DNA of 64,000 nt from Streptomyces globosus (GCF_003325375.1 NZ_CP030862.1:4405501-4469500); one strand, 5' to 3'; numbered from the stretch's first letter, positions 42,551-51,481 are shown. Notes: generated from the sequence alone by a model not told the origin. Translations and numbers: made by a program.

Positions 42551-44145
42551 TTCTGCTTCGGCTTCCAGTCCTCGATGTTCCACCAGGGGCCGGCTCCGAG
42601 GCCGTGGTCGTGCGGCTCGACCTGGGTGGTGAGTCCCTCCCACCTGTCGGCGACGACGTAGAGGTGGTCGATGTGGGTGAGGAAGACGTAGCCGGGATCC
42701 TGGGCCAGTTCGCGCTGGACGGTGTCGTAGGCGGCCTTGCGCACGGCCGGGTCGCCGCTGCGGCGGGCCTCTTCCAGGGCGCGGTCGACAGCCTTGTTGT
42801 CGTACCGGGCCATGTTGTTGAAGCCGTCGCCGCCGAGGGAGGAGGTGAGCAGGAGGTACTGGTCGAAGTCGGGGTCGGCCGGGGAGCCGCCGCCGGCGAG
42901 GACAGCGTCGGTCTTCATCCGCGGCTCGATGGCCTCCCATGTGCCGGCCTCGGCCTTGACCTCGATGCCGGCCTTCTTGGCGTCGGAGGCGAAGGCGAGG
43001 GCGTGGTCCTGGCGGATCTTGTCGCCGGAGAGGTACCAGAGCGGGAAGGAGGCGCGGACGCCGTCCTTGGCGCGGATGCCGTCGCCGCCGGGCTTCCAGC
43101 CGGCGTCGTCGAGGATCTTCTTCGCCTTGCCGAGGTCGTGGGTGCGCTCGGTGCCGGCGGCGAACCAGGGGCTGTCGGTGGGGACGGGCCCGTAGGCCGG
43201 CTTGCCCGCGCCCTCCAGCAGCCGGTCGACCATGGCCCTGCGGTCGACGGCGGTGTCGAGGGCGCGGCGGACGGCGGGGTCGCCGGTGACCGGGTGGTGG
43301 GTGGGGAGGGTGACGTTGCGGTAGTCGAAGGACGTGGCGGCGAGGGTGGTGCGGGCCTTGTCGCCGGCGAAGCCCTGGGCGAGGTTCGGCGGGAGGACGG
43401 CCGCGTCGAGTTCGCCGGAGCGCAGGCGGGTGGCGCGGACGTCGTCGTCCTTGACGACGGCCATGGTGAGCTTCTTCACGGCGGGTTCGCCGCCCCAGTA
43501 GGAGGGGTTGGCCTTGAAGGTGAGCTTCTCGCCCTTGGACCAGCCGGTGAGGACGTACGGGCCGGTGCCGACGGGCCGGGTGGAGAAGTCCCCGGCGTTG
43601 ACGTCCTGCCGGCCGGCTATGTGCTCGGGGGCGATGGGGAGGACGGTGCGCTCGGCGAAGGGGGCGTAGGGGTACTTCAGGGTGAAGACGACGGTGTCCT
43701 CGCCCTGCTGCTCGACCGCGGCGACGGCGTCGAGCTCGGCCTTGGAGGCGTTGTTCGTGCGGGCGTCGAGGATCGTGCGGTAGGTGAAGACGACGTCCTT
43801 GGCGGAGAAGGGCGCCCCGTCGCTGAAGGTCACCCCGCGGCGCAGCCGGTAGGTGTAGGTGAGGCCGTCGGCGGACACCTCCGGGAGGGCCTCGGCGAGG
43901 GCGGGCTGCAGCTTCATGTCCGCGTCGTGGGTGAGGAGCCCGTCGAAGACCTTGGAGTTGCCGTCCTTGCCGTAGCCGAGCAGGGGGCTGAGGGTCTCCG
44001 GCTCGTTGGCGATGCCGACGACGACCGAGTCGGCCGCCCCGGACGCCGCGGCGGATCCGGCGGGGTTGGAGCAGGCCGCCGCGCCTGCGATGAGTGCGGC
44101 GGCGAGCGCCGCGGCGGCCGCTCCCCGTGCTGTCCGGGCCGTCAT
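42547..44145 (-). CDS. nikA: nickel/peptide ABC importer, substrate-binding lipoprotein
   Basis: The 532-residue protein has a signal peptide with a lipobox-like AAAC near residue 25 and the SBP_bac_5 fold: ANEPETLSPLLGYGKDG (about 45-61), LRRGVTFSDGAPFSAKDVVFTYR (about 103-125) and GTGPYVLTGWSKGEKL (about 199-214). The PLLGYG segment is remembered from actinobacterial NikA-type proteins, though oligopeptide or other metal-complex binding is possible. It is first in an operon of five overlapping genes. A Nur-box-like palindrome lies 54 bases upstream, supporting nickel as cargo. The ATG at 44145 was preferred over a GTG at 44154. Confidence 0.72.
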   Translation of the reverse strand: MTARTARGAAAAALAAALIAGAAACSNPAGSAAASGAADSVVVGIANEPETLSPLLGYGKDGNSKVFDGLLTHDADMKLQPALAEALPEVSADGLTYTYRLRRGVTFSDGAPFSAKDVVFTYRTILDARTNNASKAELDAVAAVEQQGEDTVVFTLKYPYAPFAERTVLPIAPEHIAGRQDVNAGDFSTRPVGTGPYVLTGWSKGEKLTFKANPSYWGGEPAVKKLTMAVVKDDDVRATRLRSGELDAAVLPPNLAQGFAGDKARTTLAATSFDYRNVTLPTHHPVTGDPAVRRALDTAVDRRAMVDRLLEGAGKPAYGPVPTDSPWFAAGTERTHDLGKAKKILDDAGWKPGGDGIRAKDGVRASFPLWYLSGDKIRQDHALAFASDAKKAGIEVKAEAGTWEAIEPRMKTDAVLAGGGSPADPDFDQYLLLTSSLGGDGFNNMARYDNKAVDRALEEARRSGDPAVRKAAYDTVQRELAQDPGYVFLTHIDHLYVVADRWEGLTTQVEPHDHGLGAGPWWNIEDWKPKQK

Positions 44146-44198
44146 GCTGTGCACTTCCCTGTGTTGCCGAATGTCCAGCAGTTTGCGATCGACTGCTG

Positions 44199-44215
44199 TT
44201 GCAAAGAGATCGCAA
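44199..44215. promoter_or_regulatory. Nur-box-like site upstream of nikA
   Basis: TTGCAA-AGAGA-TCGCAA matches the inverted TTGCAA-N5-TTGCAA consensus remembered for the Streptomyces nickel regulator Nur at eleven of twelve positions. It lies in the A/T-rich nikA upstream region, where Nur-Ni would repress uptake. Nur itself is not encoded in the window. Confidence 0.55.
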
Positions 44216-44363
44216 TAATGCCAGAGAGGCGCAGAAGAAGACGAACCGGGCACAACCGCGCCGCCTGCGCACGCAGCCGGGGCCGTCCGGGTCTTGCCCG
44301 GCCGCCCGCCCGCATGCCATATATGTCTAGACCTTTACGAGGAACGGCCGCCGAGGAGGGCCC

Positions 44364-45320
44364 GTGCCCCGCACCGCCGCCCTGCTCCGCCCCGGCCTGG
44401 CCGCCGGACTCGCCGCCCTGCTCGCCGGGTGCGCGGGCGGCGACACGACCGCCCCGGCGGCCCCCGCCGGCCTCACCGCCCAGGCCGGCAGCGCCACCTC
44501 CGTCCACGTGATGTGGGACGCCGCGGCCGCCGCCGACGGGGTGGCGAACTACCAGGTCTTCCAGGACGGGAGGCTCGTCCGCGACCTGCCGGCCGAGAAG
44601 ACGATGACGGACATCACCGGCCTGGCCCCGCAGACCTCCTACACGTTCACCGTCCGGGCCCGCGACGCCGCGGGGAACACCTCCGCGCCCAGCGCCGCCG
44701 CCCGCACCGCCACCCCCGCCGCCGCAGCCGAGGACCGCCGGCCGCCCACCGCGCCCGACCGCACCGAGGCCCGCGCCGACGGCCCGCGTACGGTCACCCT
44801 GAGCTGGTCCGCCGCCACCGACGACACCGGCGTCACTGCGTACGACGTCTACCAGGCCGGCATCCGCATCCACACGGCCGGACCCGCCGAGACCTCCACC
44901 CCGCTGACGGACCTCCAGCCGGACACCGCCTACACCTTCACCGTCCGGGCCCGCGACGGCGCGGACAACTCCTCCCCCGACGGCCCGCCCGCAGCCGTGA
45001 CCACCCCGCCCTCGGCGGAGCAGGGGCCGCAGACCGCGCCCGCCGGCTTCACCGCGACCCCCTCCCCCGGCGCCGTCGACCTCGCCTGGACGGCCCCCGG
45101 CACCGGCCGGCCCACCGAGGCGTACGAGCTGCACGTCAACGGCAGGCCCGTCACCGTCATCCAATTCGGTGCAGGTGCGGTGCCGGCCCGGGAGGCGAGG
45201 CACCGCCTCACCGTCACCGAGCCGCCGGGCACCGTGTGGGAACTGCGGCTGCGCGCCCGGCTGCCGGACGGCACCTGGGGCGCCTTCTCCGAGCGCCGGC
45301 GCATCGTGCTGGCGGGATGA
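44364..45320 (+). CDS. lipoprotein with three fibronectin type III domains
   Basis: The 318-residue protein has a lipoprotein signal (LAALLAGCAGG, Cys at about 23) and three FnIII repeats at about 34-115, 128-212 and 222-317. The first two each end TSYTFTVRARD / TAYTFTVRARD. It is expected on the outer face of the membrane. The GTG start follows GAGGAGG. Its stop overlaps the start of the NB-ARC protein gene (ATGA), an unusual coupling of a surface protein to a cytoplasmic signalling ATPase. Confidence 0.75.
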   Translation: MPRTAALLRPGLAAGLAALLAGCAGGDTTAPAAPAGLTAQAGSATSVHVMWDAAAAADGVANYQVFQDGRLVRDLPAEKTMTDITGLAPQTSYTFTVRARDAAGNTSAPSAAARTATPAAAAEDRRPPTAPDRTEARADGPRTVTLSWSAATDDTGVTAYDVYQAGIRIHTAGPAETSTPLTDLQPDTAYTFTVRARDGADNSSPDGPPAAVTTPPSAEQGPQTAPAGFTATPSPGAVDLAWTAPGTGRPTEAYELHVNGRPVTVIQFGAGAVPAREARHRLTVTEPPGTVWELRLRARLPDGTWGAFSERRRIVLAG

Positions 45321-47506
45321 ACGACCCGGAGGCACATCGGCGAGCTGACAGCGATCCGGGCGTAACGGCACGTCGGATCGCGAAGATCACGCACAATACT
45401 CCCGTGTTCGGAGAGTACTCGTTCAACAACAGACCGGCGGATTCCGCGGACGGCGACCCCGGTCCCGCAGTCTCCGCACCACCGGGGAACCTCCCGCCGG
45501 AACCCGCCGGCTTCATCGGCCGGGAGGAGGAGCTCACCTCGTTACACCTCCTGTTGCGCACCCGCCGGCTGGTCACGCTCACCGGCGTCGGCGGCGTCGG
45601 CAAGTCCCGGCTCGCCCTGTGCGCCGCCTCCGACCCCGAACAGGCCCGCCCCGACGGCATCTGGTGGGTGGACCTCTCGCCACTGCGCGACCCGGCACTG
45701 CTGACCATGACCGTCGCCCACGCCGTGGGGCTCGCCGACCACTCCGCACGCCCCCTCGACGAGGAGCTGTGCGCCTGGATGGCCGACAAGGAGCTGCTCC
45801 TCGTCCTCGACACCTGCGAGCACATGGTGGCCGACTGCCGCCACCTGGCCGGCGAACTCCTGCAGTCCGCACCGGACCTGACCGTCCTCGTCACCTCCCG
45901 CGAACCGCTGGGCAGCCCCTGCGAGAAGGTCGTCGAGCTGTCCCCGCTGCCCTGCGAGGGCTCCGACAGCGACGCCCTCGCCCTCTTCCGCGACCGCGCC
46001 CTGGCCGCCTCCCCGCGCACGGCCGCCGTCTTCGACGACCCAGCCCGGACGGCCCTCGCCGCCGAGGTGTGCCGCCGCCTCGACGGGATCCCGCTCGCCC
46101 TGGAACTCGCCGGGGCCCGGCTGCGGACGTGGCCGCTGGAGCGGATGGCCCAGCGCCTCGGCGACCGCTTCGAGGTGCTGGCCGACTCCGGTGGCGGGCC
46201 CGGACGGCCGCCCCGCCACCGCACGATGCGTACCGCGATCGGGTGGAGCCACGAGTTGTGCGAGCCGCTGGAGCGGCTTCTGTGGGCCCGGCTGTCCGTG
46301 TTCACCGGCGACTTCGACGTGGCCGCCGCGCGCGCCGTCTGCTCGGGCGGCCCGCTGTCCGCGGCCCGTGTCGAGCGGGTGCTCTCCGGACTCGTCGCCA
46401 AGTCCGTGGTGCGGCGCCTGCAGGAGCGGGGCGCGGGGGCCCGCTACCGGATGCTCGACTCCATCCGCGAGTACGGCCACGACTGGCTGGGCGAGCTGGG
46501 CGAGGTGCGGTCGGTCGCCGACCGGCACGCGCACTGGTACGCCGCGCTCTCCCGGGCGGCCGACCGCGGCTGGATCGGGCCGCGGCAGGTCGACTGGTAC
46601 CGCAGGATGACCGCCGAGCACCCCCAGCTGCGGACGGCACTGGAGCACCTGCTGGGCACCGACCCGGCGGCGGCCCTGGAGATGGCGGGGGCGCTGTGGT
46701 TCTTCTGGTTCGCCTGCGGGCACGTCCACGAGGGCCGCGGCTTCCTGGAGCGGGCCCTGGAGGAGGGACCGCCCGAGGGCCCGGTCCGCGCCCAGGCGCA
46801 GTGGGCCCTCGGGCTGACCGCCCTGCTCCAGGGCGACATGGACACGGCACGGCGGCTGGGCAAGGAGTGCACGCGCCTGGCGGACGGTGCGCAGGACCCG
46901 GAGCGGGCCCTGCGGGCCGCCCACCTGTACGCGGCGGCGGTGATGCTGCCCGGCGACCCGCGGCGGGCCCTGGAGCTGGCAGGGCCGCGGGCCCGGGCCG
47001 GGCACGGCGGACCGGAGGACGGGCCGGGCCGGCTGCTGTGCCGGCTGGTCACCGGGTACGCCCTGTGCGACCTGCGGCGGTACGAGGAGGCGGCCGCGGA
47101 GGCGCGCGGCCTGCGCGAGGCGTGCGCCGACCTCGACGAGCGCTGGCTGCGGGCGTACGCGGACTACGTCCTGGCCGTCGCGGCGTTCGGGCTCGGCCAC
47201 CCGGAGGAGGCCGCCCGGCACGTGCGGGCCATGCTGTCGGGGAAGCGGCTGCTGGGCGACCGCACCGGGATCGCGCTGGGCCTGGACCTGCTCGCGGCGG
47301 CGGTGGCGGCGCTCGGAGACGGCGAGCTCGCGGCCCGGCTGCTCGGCGCGGGGCACGCCTGGTGGCGGACGGTGGGGCGGCCGCAGATGGGCTCACCCTC
47401 GCTGACGGCCCTGCGCGAGCAGGGCGAGCGGCAGGCCCGGGCCGCGATCGGCGACGCGGCCTACGAGAGCGCCTTCCTGGGCGGCGCGGCGGCTCCCACG
47501 GGCTGA
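45317..47506 (+). CDS. NB-ARC/TPR ATPase lacking its usual LuxR output domain
   Basis: The 729-residue protein has an NB-ARC-type P-loop (GVGGVGKSR, about 92-100), LLLVLDTCEH (Walker B, about 156-165), TSREPLG sensor and GIPLALELAGARL (about 256-268), a winged-helix region to about 400 and TPR-like helices to the end. Proteins of this layout in Streptomyces normally end in a LuxR HTH; here the sequence stops after GDAAYESAFLGG with no HTH. The ATG overlaps the lipoprotein stop; a GTG at 45404 is an alternative start. It may act through protein contacts rather than DNA binding. Confidence 0.72.
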   Translation: MNDPEAHRRADSDPGVTARRIAKITHNTPVFGEYSFNNRPADSADGDPGPAVSAPPGNLPPEPAGFIGREEELTSLHLLLRTRRLVTLTGVGGVGKSRLALCAASDPEQARPDGIWWVDLSPLRDPALLTMTVAHAVGLADHSARPLDEELCAWMADKELLLVLDTCEHMVADCRHLAGELLQSAPDLTVLVTSREPLGSPCEKVVELSPLPCEGSDSDALALFRDRALAASPRTAAVFDDPARTALAAEVCRRLDGIPLALELAGARLRTWPLERMAQRLGDRFEVLADSGGGPGRPPRHRTMRTAIGWSHELCEPLERLLWARLSVFTGDFDVAAARAVCSGGPLSAARVERVLSGLVAKSVVRRLQERGAGARYRMLDSIREYGHDWLGELGEVRSVADRHAHWYAALSRAADRGWIGPRQVDWYRRMTAEHPQLRTALEHLLGTDPAAALEMAGALWFFWFACGHVHEGRGFLERALEEGPPEGPVRAQAQWALGLTALLQGDMDTARRLGKECTRLADGAQDPERALRAAHLYAAAVMLPGDPRRALELAGPRARAGHGGPEDGPGRLLCRLVTGYALCDLRRYEEAAAEARGLREACADLDERWLRAYADYVLAVAAFGLGHPEEAARHVRAMLSGKRLLGDRTGIALGLDLLAAAVAALGDGELAARLLGAGHAWWRTVGRPQMGSPSLTALREQGERQARAAIGDAAYESAFLGGAAAPTG

Positions 47507-47574
47507 CCGGCAGCCGGCGGGAGCCGGAGGCACTGCGGCGGACGTGCTGCCGAGGTGCTGCCGAGGGGCTCCCG

Positions 47575-47667
47575 TCAGTACGGGAGCGGTCTTCCCGACG
47601 GCGTGCGCAGGTCCAGGTCTCGGGGGGCGGGCTTCGGGACGGGCTTGCGGATCAGCTGTTGGCGCAT
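47575..47667 (-). CDS. 30-residue proline-rich basic peptide
   Basis: An ATG at 47667 preceded by GAGGAGG opens a 30-codon frame. The peptide starts MRQQLIRKPVPKPAPRD and ends SGRPLPY; it has six prolines, five arginines and two lysines. It lies 13 bases after the DUF5999 gene on the same strand, so both are probably translated from one mRNA. There is no signal sequence. It could be a regulatory peptide, a ribosomally made precursor or a small structural protein; nothing similar is known to me with certainty. Confidence 0.5.
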   Translation of the reverse strand: MRQQLIRKPVPKPAPRDLDLRTPSGRPLPY

Positions 47668-47680
47668 GCGGCCTCCTCGC

Positions 47681-47866
47681 TCAGACCAGGACCGGGCGGC
47701 GGGGTTCCACCACGCGGCCGTCGGGGAGCAGTTCGCCGGTGTCGTCGAAGACCAGGAGGCCGTTGCACAGCAGGCTCCAGCCCTGTTCGGGGTGGGAGGC
47801 CACCACACGGGCGGCATCGTGGTCTGCGCTGTCGGCGGACGGGCAGGGGGGCTGGTGGGAGCACAT
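47681..47866 (-). CDS. DUF5999 small protein
   Basis: The 61-residue protein begins MCSHQPPCPSADSAD and continues ASHPEQGWSLLCNGLLVFDDTGELLPDG. This matches my memory of the streptomycete DUF5999 family. Cysteines at positions 2, 8 and 37 could bind metal or form a disulphide. GGAGG precedes the ATG by six bases. Its function is unknown. Confidence 0.7.
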   Translation of the reverse strand: MCSHQPPCPSADSADHDAARVVASHPEQGWSLLCNGLLVFDDTGELLPDGRVVEPRRPVLV

Positions 47867-48008
47867 GGCGCACCTCCTCGCTGTGTGGCGCGGGAGGCCG
47901 GCGGTCACCCGGTCGGTTCCGCGATCCACGGTGGCCGTGAGTATTGCCGATGGCCACCCCCGGACGGAACCCGTTTCGGCCGTCCGGTTCGGGGTGTGTA
48001 TGCCCGGT

Positions 48009-48014
48009 TACCAT
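48009..48014 (+). promoter_or_regulatory. -10 element of a probable leaderless gene
   Basis: TACCAT ends six bases before the ATG at 48021 and no ribosome site is present, suggesting a leaderless transcript. No -35 could be assigned. Confidence 0.35.
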
Positions 48015-48020
48015 GCGCTC

Positions 48021-48458
48021 ATGCCCGGTATCCGGATCGTTCACCGTACGTGTCTGCCGCCCGGCGAGGCCTGGCGGCGGCTCACCGACTGGGAGCGGCA
48101 CGGCGCGCACGTCCCGCTGACCCGGACGACCGTCGAGACGCCGCCGCCGACGGGGGTCGGGACCCGCTTCACGGCGCGCACCGGTGTGGGCCGGATCACG
48201 TTCGACGACCCGATGGAGGTCGGGCTGTGGCGGCCCCCGTCGGGCGGGCGCGCGGGGATGGTGCGGCTGGTGAAGTGCGGCCGGGTGGTGCTCGGGTGGG
48301 CGGAGATCGAGGTGCGTCCCCTGGAGGGCGGCGGGGCCGAGGTGCTGTGGCGCGAGGACCTGCGGGTGCGGGGGCTCGGCCGGCCGTTCGACCCGCTGGT
48401 CGCGGCGGCCGGGCGGCTGGTGTTCGGGCGCGCCCTTGTCCATTTGCTGCGTACCTGA
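48021..48458 (+). CDS. SRPBCC (START-like) domain protein
   Basis: The 145-residue protein has the polyketide-cyclase/SRPBCC fold pattern: IRIVHRTCLPPGEAWRRLTDWERHG at the start, GVGTRFTARTGVG and VLGWAEIEVRPLEGGGAEVLWRED in the middle and a long C-terminal helix. This fold binds hydrophobic ligands; no catalytic residue can be assigned. The short intergenic region contains only the -10 noted above. Confidence 0.7.
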   Translation: MPGIRIVHRTCLPPGEAWRRLTDWERHGAHVPLTRTTVETPPPTGVGTRFTARTGVGRITFDDPMEVGLWRPPSGGRAGMVRLVKCGRVVLGWAEIEVRPLEGGGAEVLWREDLRVRGLGRPFDPLVAAAGRLVFGRALVHLLRT

Positions 48459-48522
48459 CATGCCGGGCTAGGGTTCCGTGATCACCGCTTCCGGCAGCCG
48501 CCGCAGCACCGAGGAGGAACCC

Positions 48523-49326
48523 GTGGCCACACCGCCCCCGCAGCACGGCGCGGGCCCGTACGCGCAGCACGGGCCGCAGTACGGGCCGCAGTACGGGCCG
48601 CCGTACGGCTCCCACGTCCCGCAGCAGGGGCCGGGGCCGTACCCGCCGGTGCCCGGGCCGCCTCCGGTGGCGCCGCAGGGCCCGTACGGGATGCCCGTGG
48701 GCCCGGCGGGGGTGCCGGACTGCCGGATCTGCGGCTCGGTGCCCGCGGTCCGCGGGACGGTGCGCGGCCACCAGGGCATGTTCGTGCTGATGCGCTTCCT
48801 GCGGACGGAGGGGCCGCTGTGCCGCGACTGCGGGCTGGCCACCTACCGCGGGATGCAGTCGGACACCCTGTGGCAGGGCTGGTGGGGGCCGCTGTCGCTG
48901 TTCATCACCCCGGTGACCCTGCTGATGAACCTGGGCCCCCGGGCGGCGTACTACCGGCTTCCGCCCCCGGCGAACGGCATCTTGCGGCCGCTGGACCCGG
49001 GGAAGCCGCTGTGGCGGCGTCCCCCGGCCCTGCTCGTCCTCGCCGCGGTCGTGCTGGTGTCGTTCGCCCTGCCGACGCTGATCGTCATCGGCCTGCTGGC
49101 GGGCGGCGACGAGAAGCCGCAGCCGCTGGCCACCGACCGGTGCGTGCGCAACGTCGGCGACTGGAAGGAGCAGAAACTGCTGGTCGTGGACTGCTCCTCG
49201 CCCGACGCCCAGTACCGGGTCCACGGGGCACCCTGCGCGAACGGCGACTACATCGCCGCCCTGGAGTACACCCCGGAGGACGGCTCCCTGCGCTGCCTGC
49301 GGCCGCTGGACCGGCCGACCCGCTAG
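48523..49326 (+). CDS. zinc-ribbon membrane protein with Tyr/Pro/Gly-rich N-terminus
   Basis: The 267-residue protein starts with GTG after GAGGAGG. Residues 1-60 are repeats of GPQYGP-type Pro/Gly/Tyr/Gln. A four-cysteine knuckle CRICG...CRDCG (about 67-99) follows, then two hydrophobic segments (about 120-137 and 168-196). The C-terminal domain (about 205-267) has paired cysteines in DRCVRNVG, DCSSPDAQYRV and APCANGDY. The C-terminal part recalls the LppU/SCO3897-type proteins, but this is uncertain. It converges on the acyl-CoA dehydrogenase gene with a four-base overlap. Confidence 0.55.
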   Translation: MATPPPQHGAGPYAQHGPQYGPQYGPPYGSHVPQQGPGPYPPVPGPPPVAPQGPYGMPVGPAGVPDCRICGSVPAVRGTVRGHQGMFVLMRFLRTEGPLCRDCGLATYRGMQSDTLWQGWWGPLSLFITPVTLLMNLGPRAAYYRLPPPANGILRPLDPGKPLWRRPPALLVLAAVVLVSFALPTLIVIGLLAGGDEKPQPLATDRCVRNVGDWKEQKLLVVDCSSPDAQYRVHGAPCANGDYIAALEYTPEDGSLRCLRPLDRPTR

Positions 49327-50549
49327 CGGATCGGCATGCCGGAGAGGGTGCGGGCGATGACGAGGCGCTGGATCTCGCTCGTGCCCTCGAAGATGGTGTA
49401 GATGGCGGCGTCGCGGTGCATCCGCTCCACCGGGTACTCGCGGGTGTAGCCGTTGCCGCCGAGGATCTGCACGGCCTGGGCGGTGACCTTCTTGGCCACC
49501 TCGCTCGCGTACAGCTTCGACATGGAGCCCTCGGCGGAGGTGAACGGCCGCCCGGCGACCGCCATCCAGGAGGCGCGCCAGACCAGCAGGCGGGCCGCGT
49601 CGATCTGCGTGCGCATGTCGGCCAACTGGAAGGCGACGCCCTGGTTGTCGATGATCGGCCGGCCGAACTGGGTGCGGGTCTTCGCGTAGTCGAGGGCGAC
49701 CTCGTACGCCGCGCGGGCGGTGCCCACCGCCATGGCGCCGACGGCGGGGCGGGAGGCCTCGAAGGTGGCCATGGCGGCGTTCCTGACGCGCTCCCCGCCG
49801 GCCCGGGCGCTCTCGCGGGCGCGGGCGAGCCGGTCGTCGAGCTTCTCCTTGCCGCCGAGCAGGCAGGAACCGGGGACCCGCACGTCCTCCAGGACGACCT
49901 CCGCGGTGTGGGAGGCGCGGATGCCGTGCTTCTTGAACTTCTGGCCCTGGGAGAGGCCGGGGGTGCCGGGCGGGACGATGAAGGAGGCGTGCCCCTTGGT
50001 GCCGAGGCCGGGATCGACGACGGCGACGACGATGTGGACGTTGGCGATGCCGCCGTTGGTGGCCCAGGTCTTCGTCCCGTTGAGGACCCACTCGTCCTTG
50101 GCCTGGTCGTAGACGGCCCGGGTGCGCATGGAGCCGACGTCGGAGCCGGCGTCGGGCTCCGAGGAGCAGAAGGCGGCGACCTTCACGTCGTCCGGGGTGC
50201 CGTACATCTGGGGGATCCAGGTGCCGATCTGCTCCTCGGTGCCGTTGGCGAGGACGCCGATGGCGGCGAGGCCCGTGCCCACGATCGACAGGGCGATGCC
50301 CGCGTCGCCCCAGAACAGCTCCTCCATGGCCATCGGGACGCCGAGGCCGGTGGGGTCGAAGTACTGCTGGGCATAGAAGTCGAGGGAGTAGATGCCGACC
50401 TTGGCGGCCTCCTGGATGACGGGCCAGGGCGTCTCCTCCCGCTCGTCCCACTCGGCGGCGGCGGGCCGGATGACGTCGGCGGCGAAGCCGTGGATCCAGT
50501 CCCGGACCTGCCTCTGGTCCTCGTTGAGCTCCATGGTGAACTCCGCCAT
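49323..50549 (-). CDS. acyl-CoA dehydrogenase
   Basis: The 408-residue flavoenzyme has the ACAD fold: N-terminal helices (1-130), FCSSEPDAGSDVGSM (about 129-143) at the FAD site, TKTWATNGG (about 158-166), and C-terminal helices with ILGGNGYTREYPVERMHRD. The catalytic base is Glu388 in FEGTSEIQR. It oxidises an acyl-CoA with electrons going to ETF. GAGGGGAC precedes the ATG. It is divergent from a TetR gene with palindromic GTTAC/GTAAC sites between, so it is probably part of fatty- or branched-acid catabolism under that regulator. Confidence 0.9.
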   Translation of the reverse strand: MAEFTMELNEDQRQVRDWIHGFAADVIRPAAAEWDEREETPWPVIQEAAKVGIYSLDFYAQQYFDPTGLGVPMAMEELFWGDAGIALSIVGTGLAAIGVLANGTEEQIGTWIPQMYGTPDDVKVAAFCSSEPDAGSDVGSMRTRAVYDQAKDEWVLNGTKTWATNGGIANVHIVVAVVDPGLGTKGHASFIVPPGTPGLSQGQKFKKHGIRASHTAEVVLEDVRVPGSCLLGGKEKLDDRLARARESARAGGERVRNAAMATFEASRPAVGAMAVGTARAAYEVALDYAKTRTQFGRPIIDNQGVAFQLADMRTQIDAARLLVWRASWMAVAGRPFTSAEGSMSKLYASEVAKKVTAQAVQILGGNGYTREYPVERMHRDAAIYTIFEGTSEIQRLVIARTLSGMPIR

Positions 50550-50578
50550 GTCCCCTCCAACAGCGCACCCGCCAGTGC

Positions 50579-50628
50579 GTTACTGGCGGTAACCTCTACG
50601 GTGGCCACAGTCTGTTACCGGCGAGTAG
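50579..50628. promoter_or_regulatory. FadR/TetR-type operators between acyl-CoA dehydrogenase and TetR
   Basis: Site 1, GTTAC-TGGCG-GTAAC (50579-50593), is a perfect 5-bp-arm palindrome. Site 2, GTTAC-CGGCG-AGTAG (50614-50628), is a degenerate copy 35 bp away. Such sites are typical of TetR regulators of acyl-CoA metabolism. Confidence 0.65.
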
Positions 50629-50740
50629 TCAGTGTCAAGCGCGGCCCGGCCCGCACCGGCCGGTTCATCTGCCGAGGTGCCCGGGGTGTTACGTTGCGTG
50701 GGCGTCACGCACCATCGCAAGGGCGGGGAGAGAACACGTC

Positions 50741-51385
50741 ATGGACACCACGCAGCAGGCCGGCGAACCGGGTACGGCCGAACGCCGCCGCCGGGAGCTG
50801 CTCGAAGCGGCCGACCGCGTCGTCCTCAGGGACGGCCCCAAGGCGTCCATGAACGCCATCGCCGCCGAGGCCGGCATCACCAAGCCGATCCTCTACCGGC
50901 ACTTCGGCGACAAGGCCGGCCTCTACCAGGCCCTGGCCGTGCGGCACACCGACGCCCTGCTCGGCTCGCTGCGCGCCGCCCTCGACGCGCCCGCCGAGCG
51001 CCGCCGCCGGGTGGAGTCCACGCTGCACACCTACCTCGCGGCGATCGAGGCACGCCCCCAGGTCTACCGCTTCCTGATGCACCCCACCGAGGACTCGCAC
51101 GGCGCAGAAACCGGCTTCGACGTCGGACGGCACTCCGCCCCGCTCCTGCGCCGGCTCGGCGAGGAGCTGGCCGAGGTGATCAGCGAGCGCGTGGACCTGG
51201 GCCCCGGCGGGGAGCGGCTGGCCCGTATCTGGGGGCACGGGATCGTCGGCATGATGCACGCGGCCGGCGACTGGTGGCTCGGCGAACGCCCGTGCACCCG
51301 CGAGGAGTTGGTCTCGGGCCTGACCGACCTGCTGTGGGGCAGGCTGGCCACCGCCGGCGACCGCGCGGACGGCCCCGGCTTCTGA
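50741..51385 (+). CDS. TetR-family regulator
   Basis: The 214-residue protein has a TetR HTH at about residues 15-62 (ERRRRELLEAADRVVLRDG...AIAAEAGITKPILYRHFGDKAGLY). It is divergent from the acyl-CoA dehydrogenase gene and very likely binds the GTTAC/GTAAC palindromes between them, responding to an acyl-CoA (inference). The ATG follows a GGGGAGAG site. Confidence 0.87.
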   Translation: MDTTQQAGEPGTAERRRRELLEAADRVVLRDGPKASMNAIAAEAGITKPILYRHFGDKAGLYQALAVRHTDALLGSLRAALDAPAERRRRVESTLHTYLAAIEARPQVYRFLMHPTEDSHGAETGFDVGRHSAPLLRRLGEELAEVISERVDLGPGGERLARIWGHGIVGMMHAAGDWWLGERPCTREELVSGLTDLLWGRLATAGDRADGPGF

Positions 51386-51481
51386 GGGCGTTGCGAGAGT
51401 CCTGGGTGCCGTGCGGGACTCTAGCAACCCCCCTAGGCCGTACGCGTGCCGTGCGCGGCCGGTTCGCACGGCCCAGGGAGG

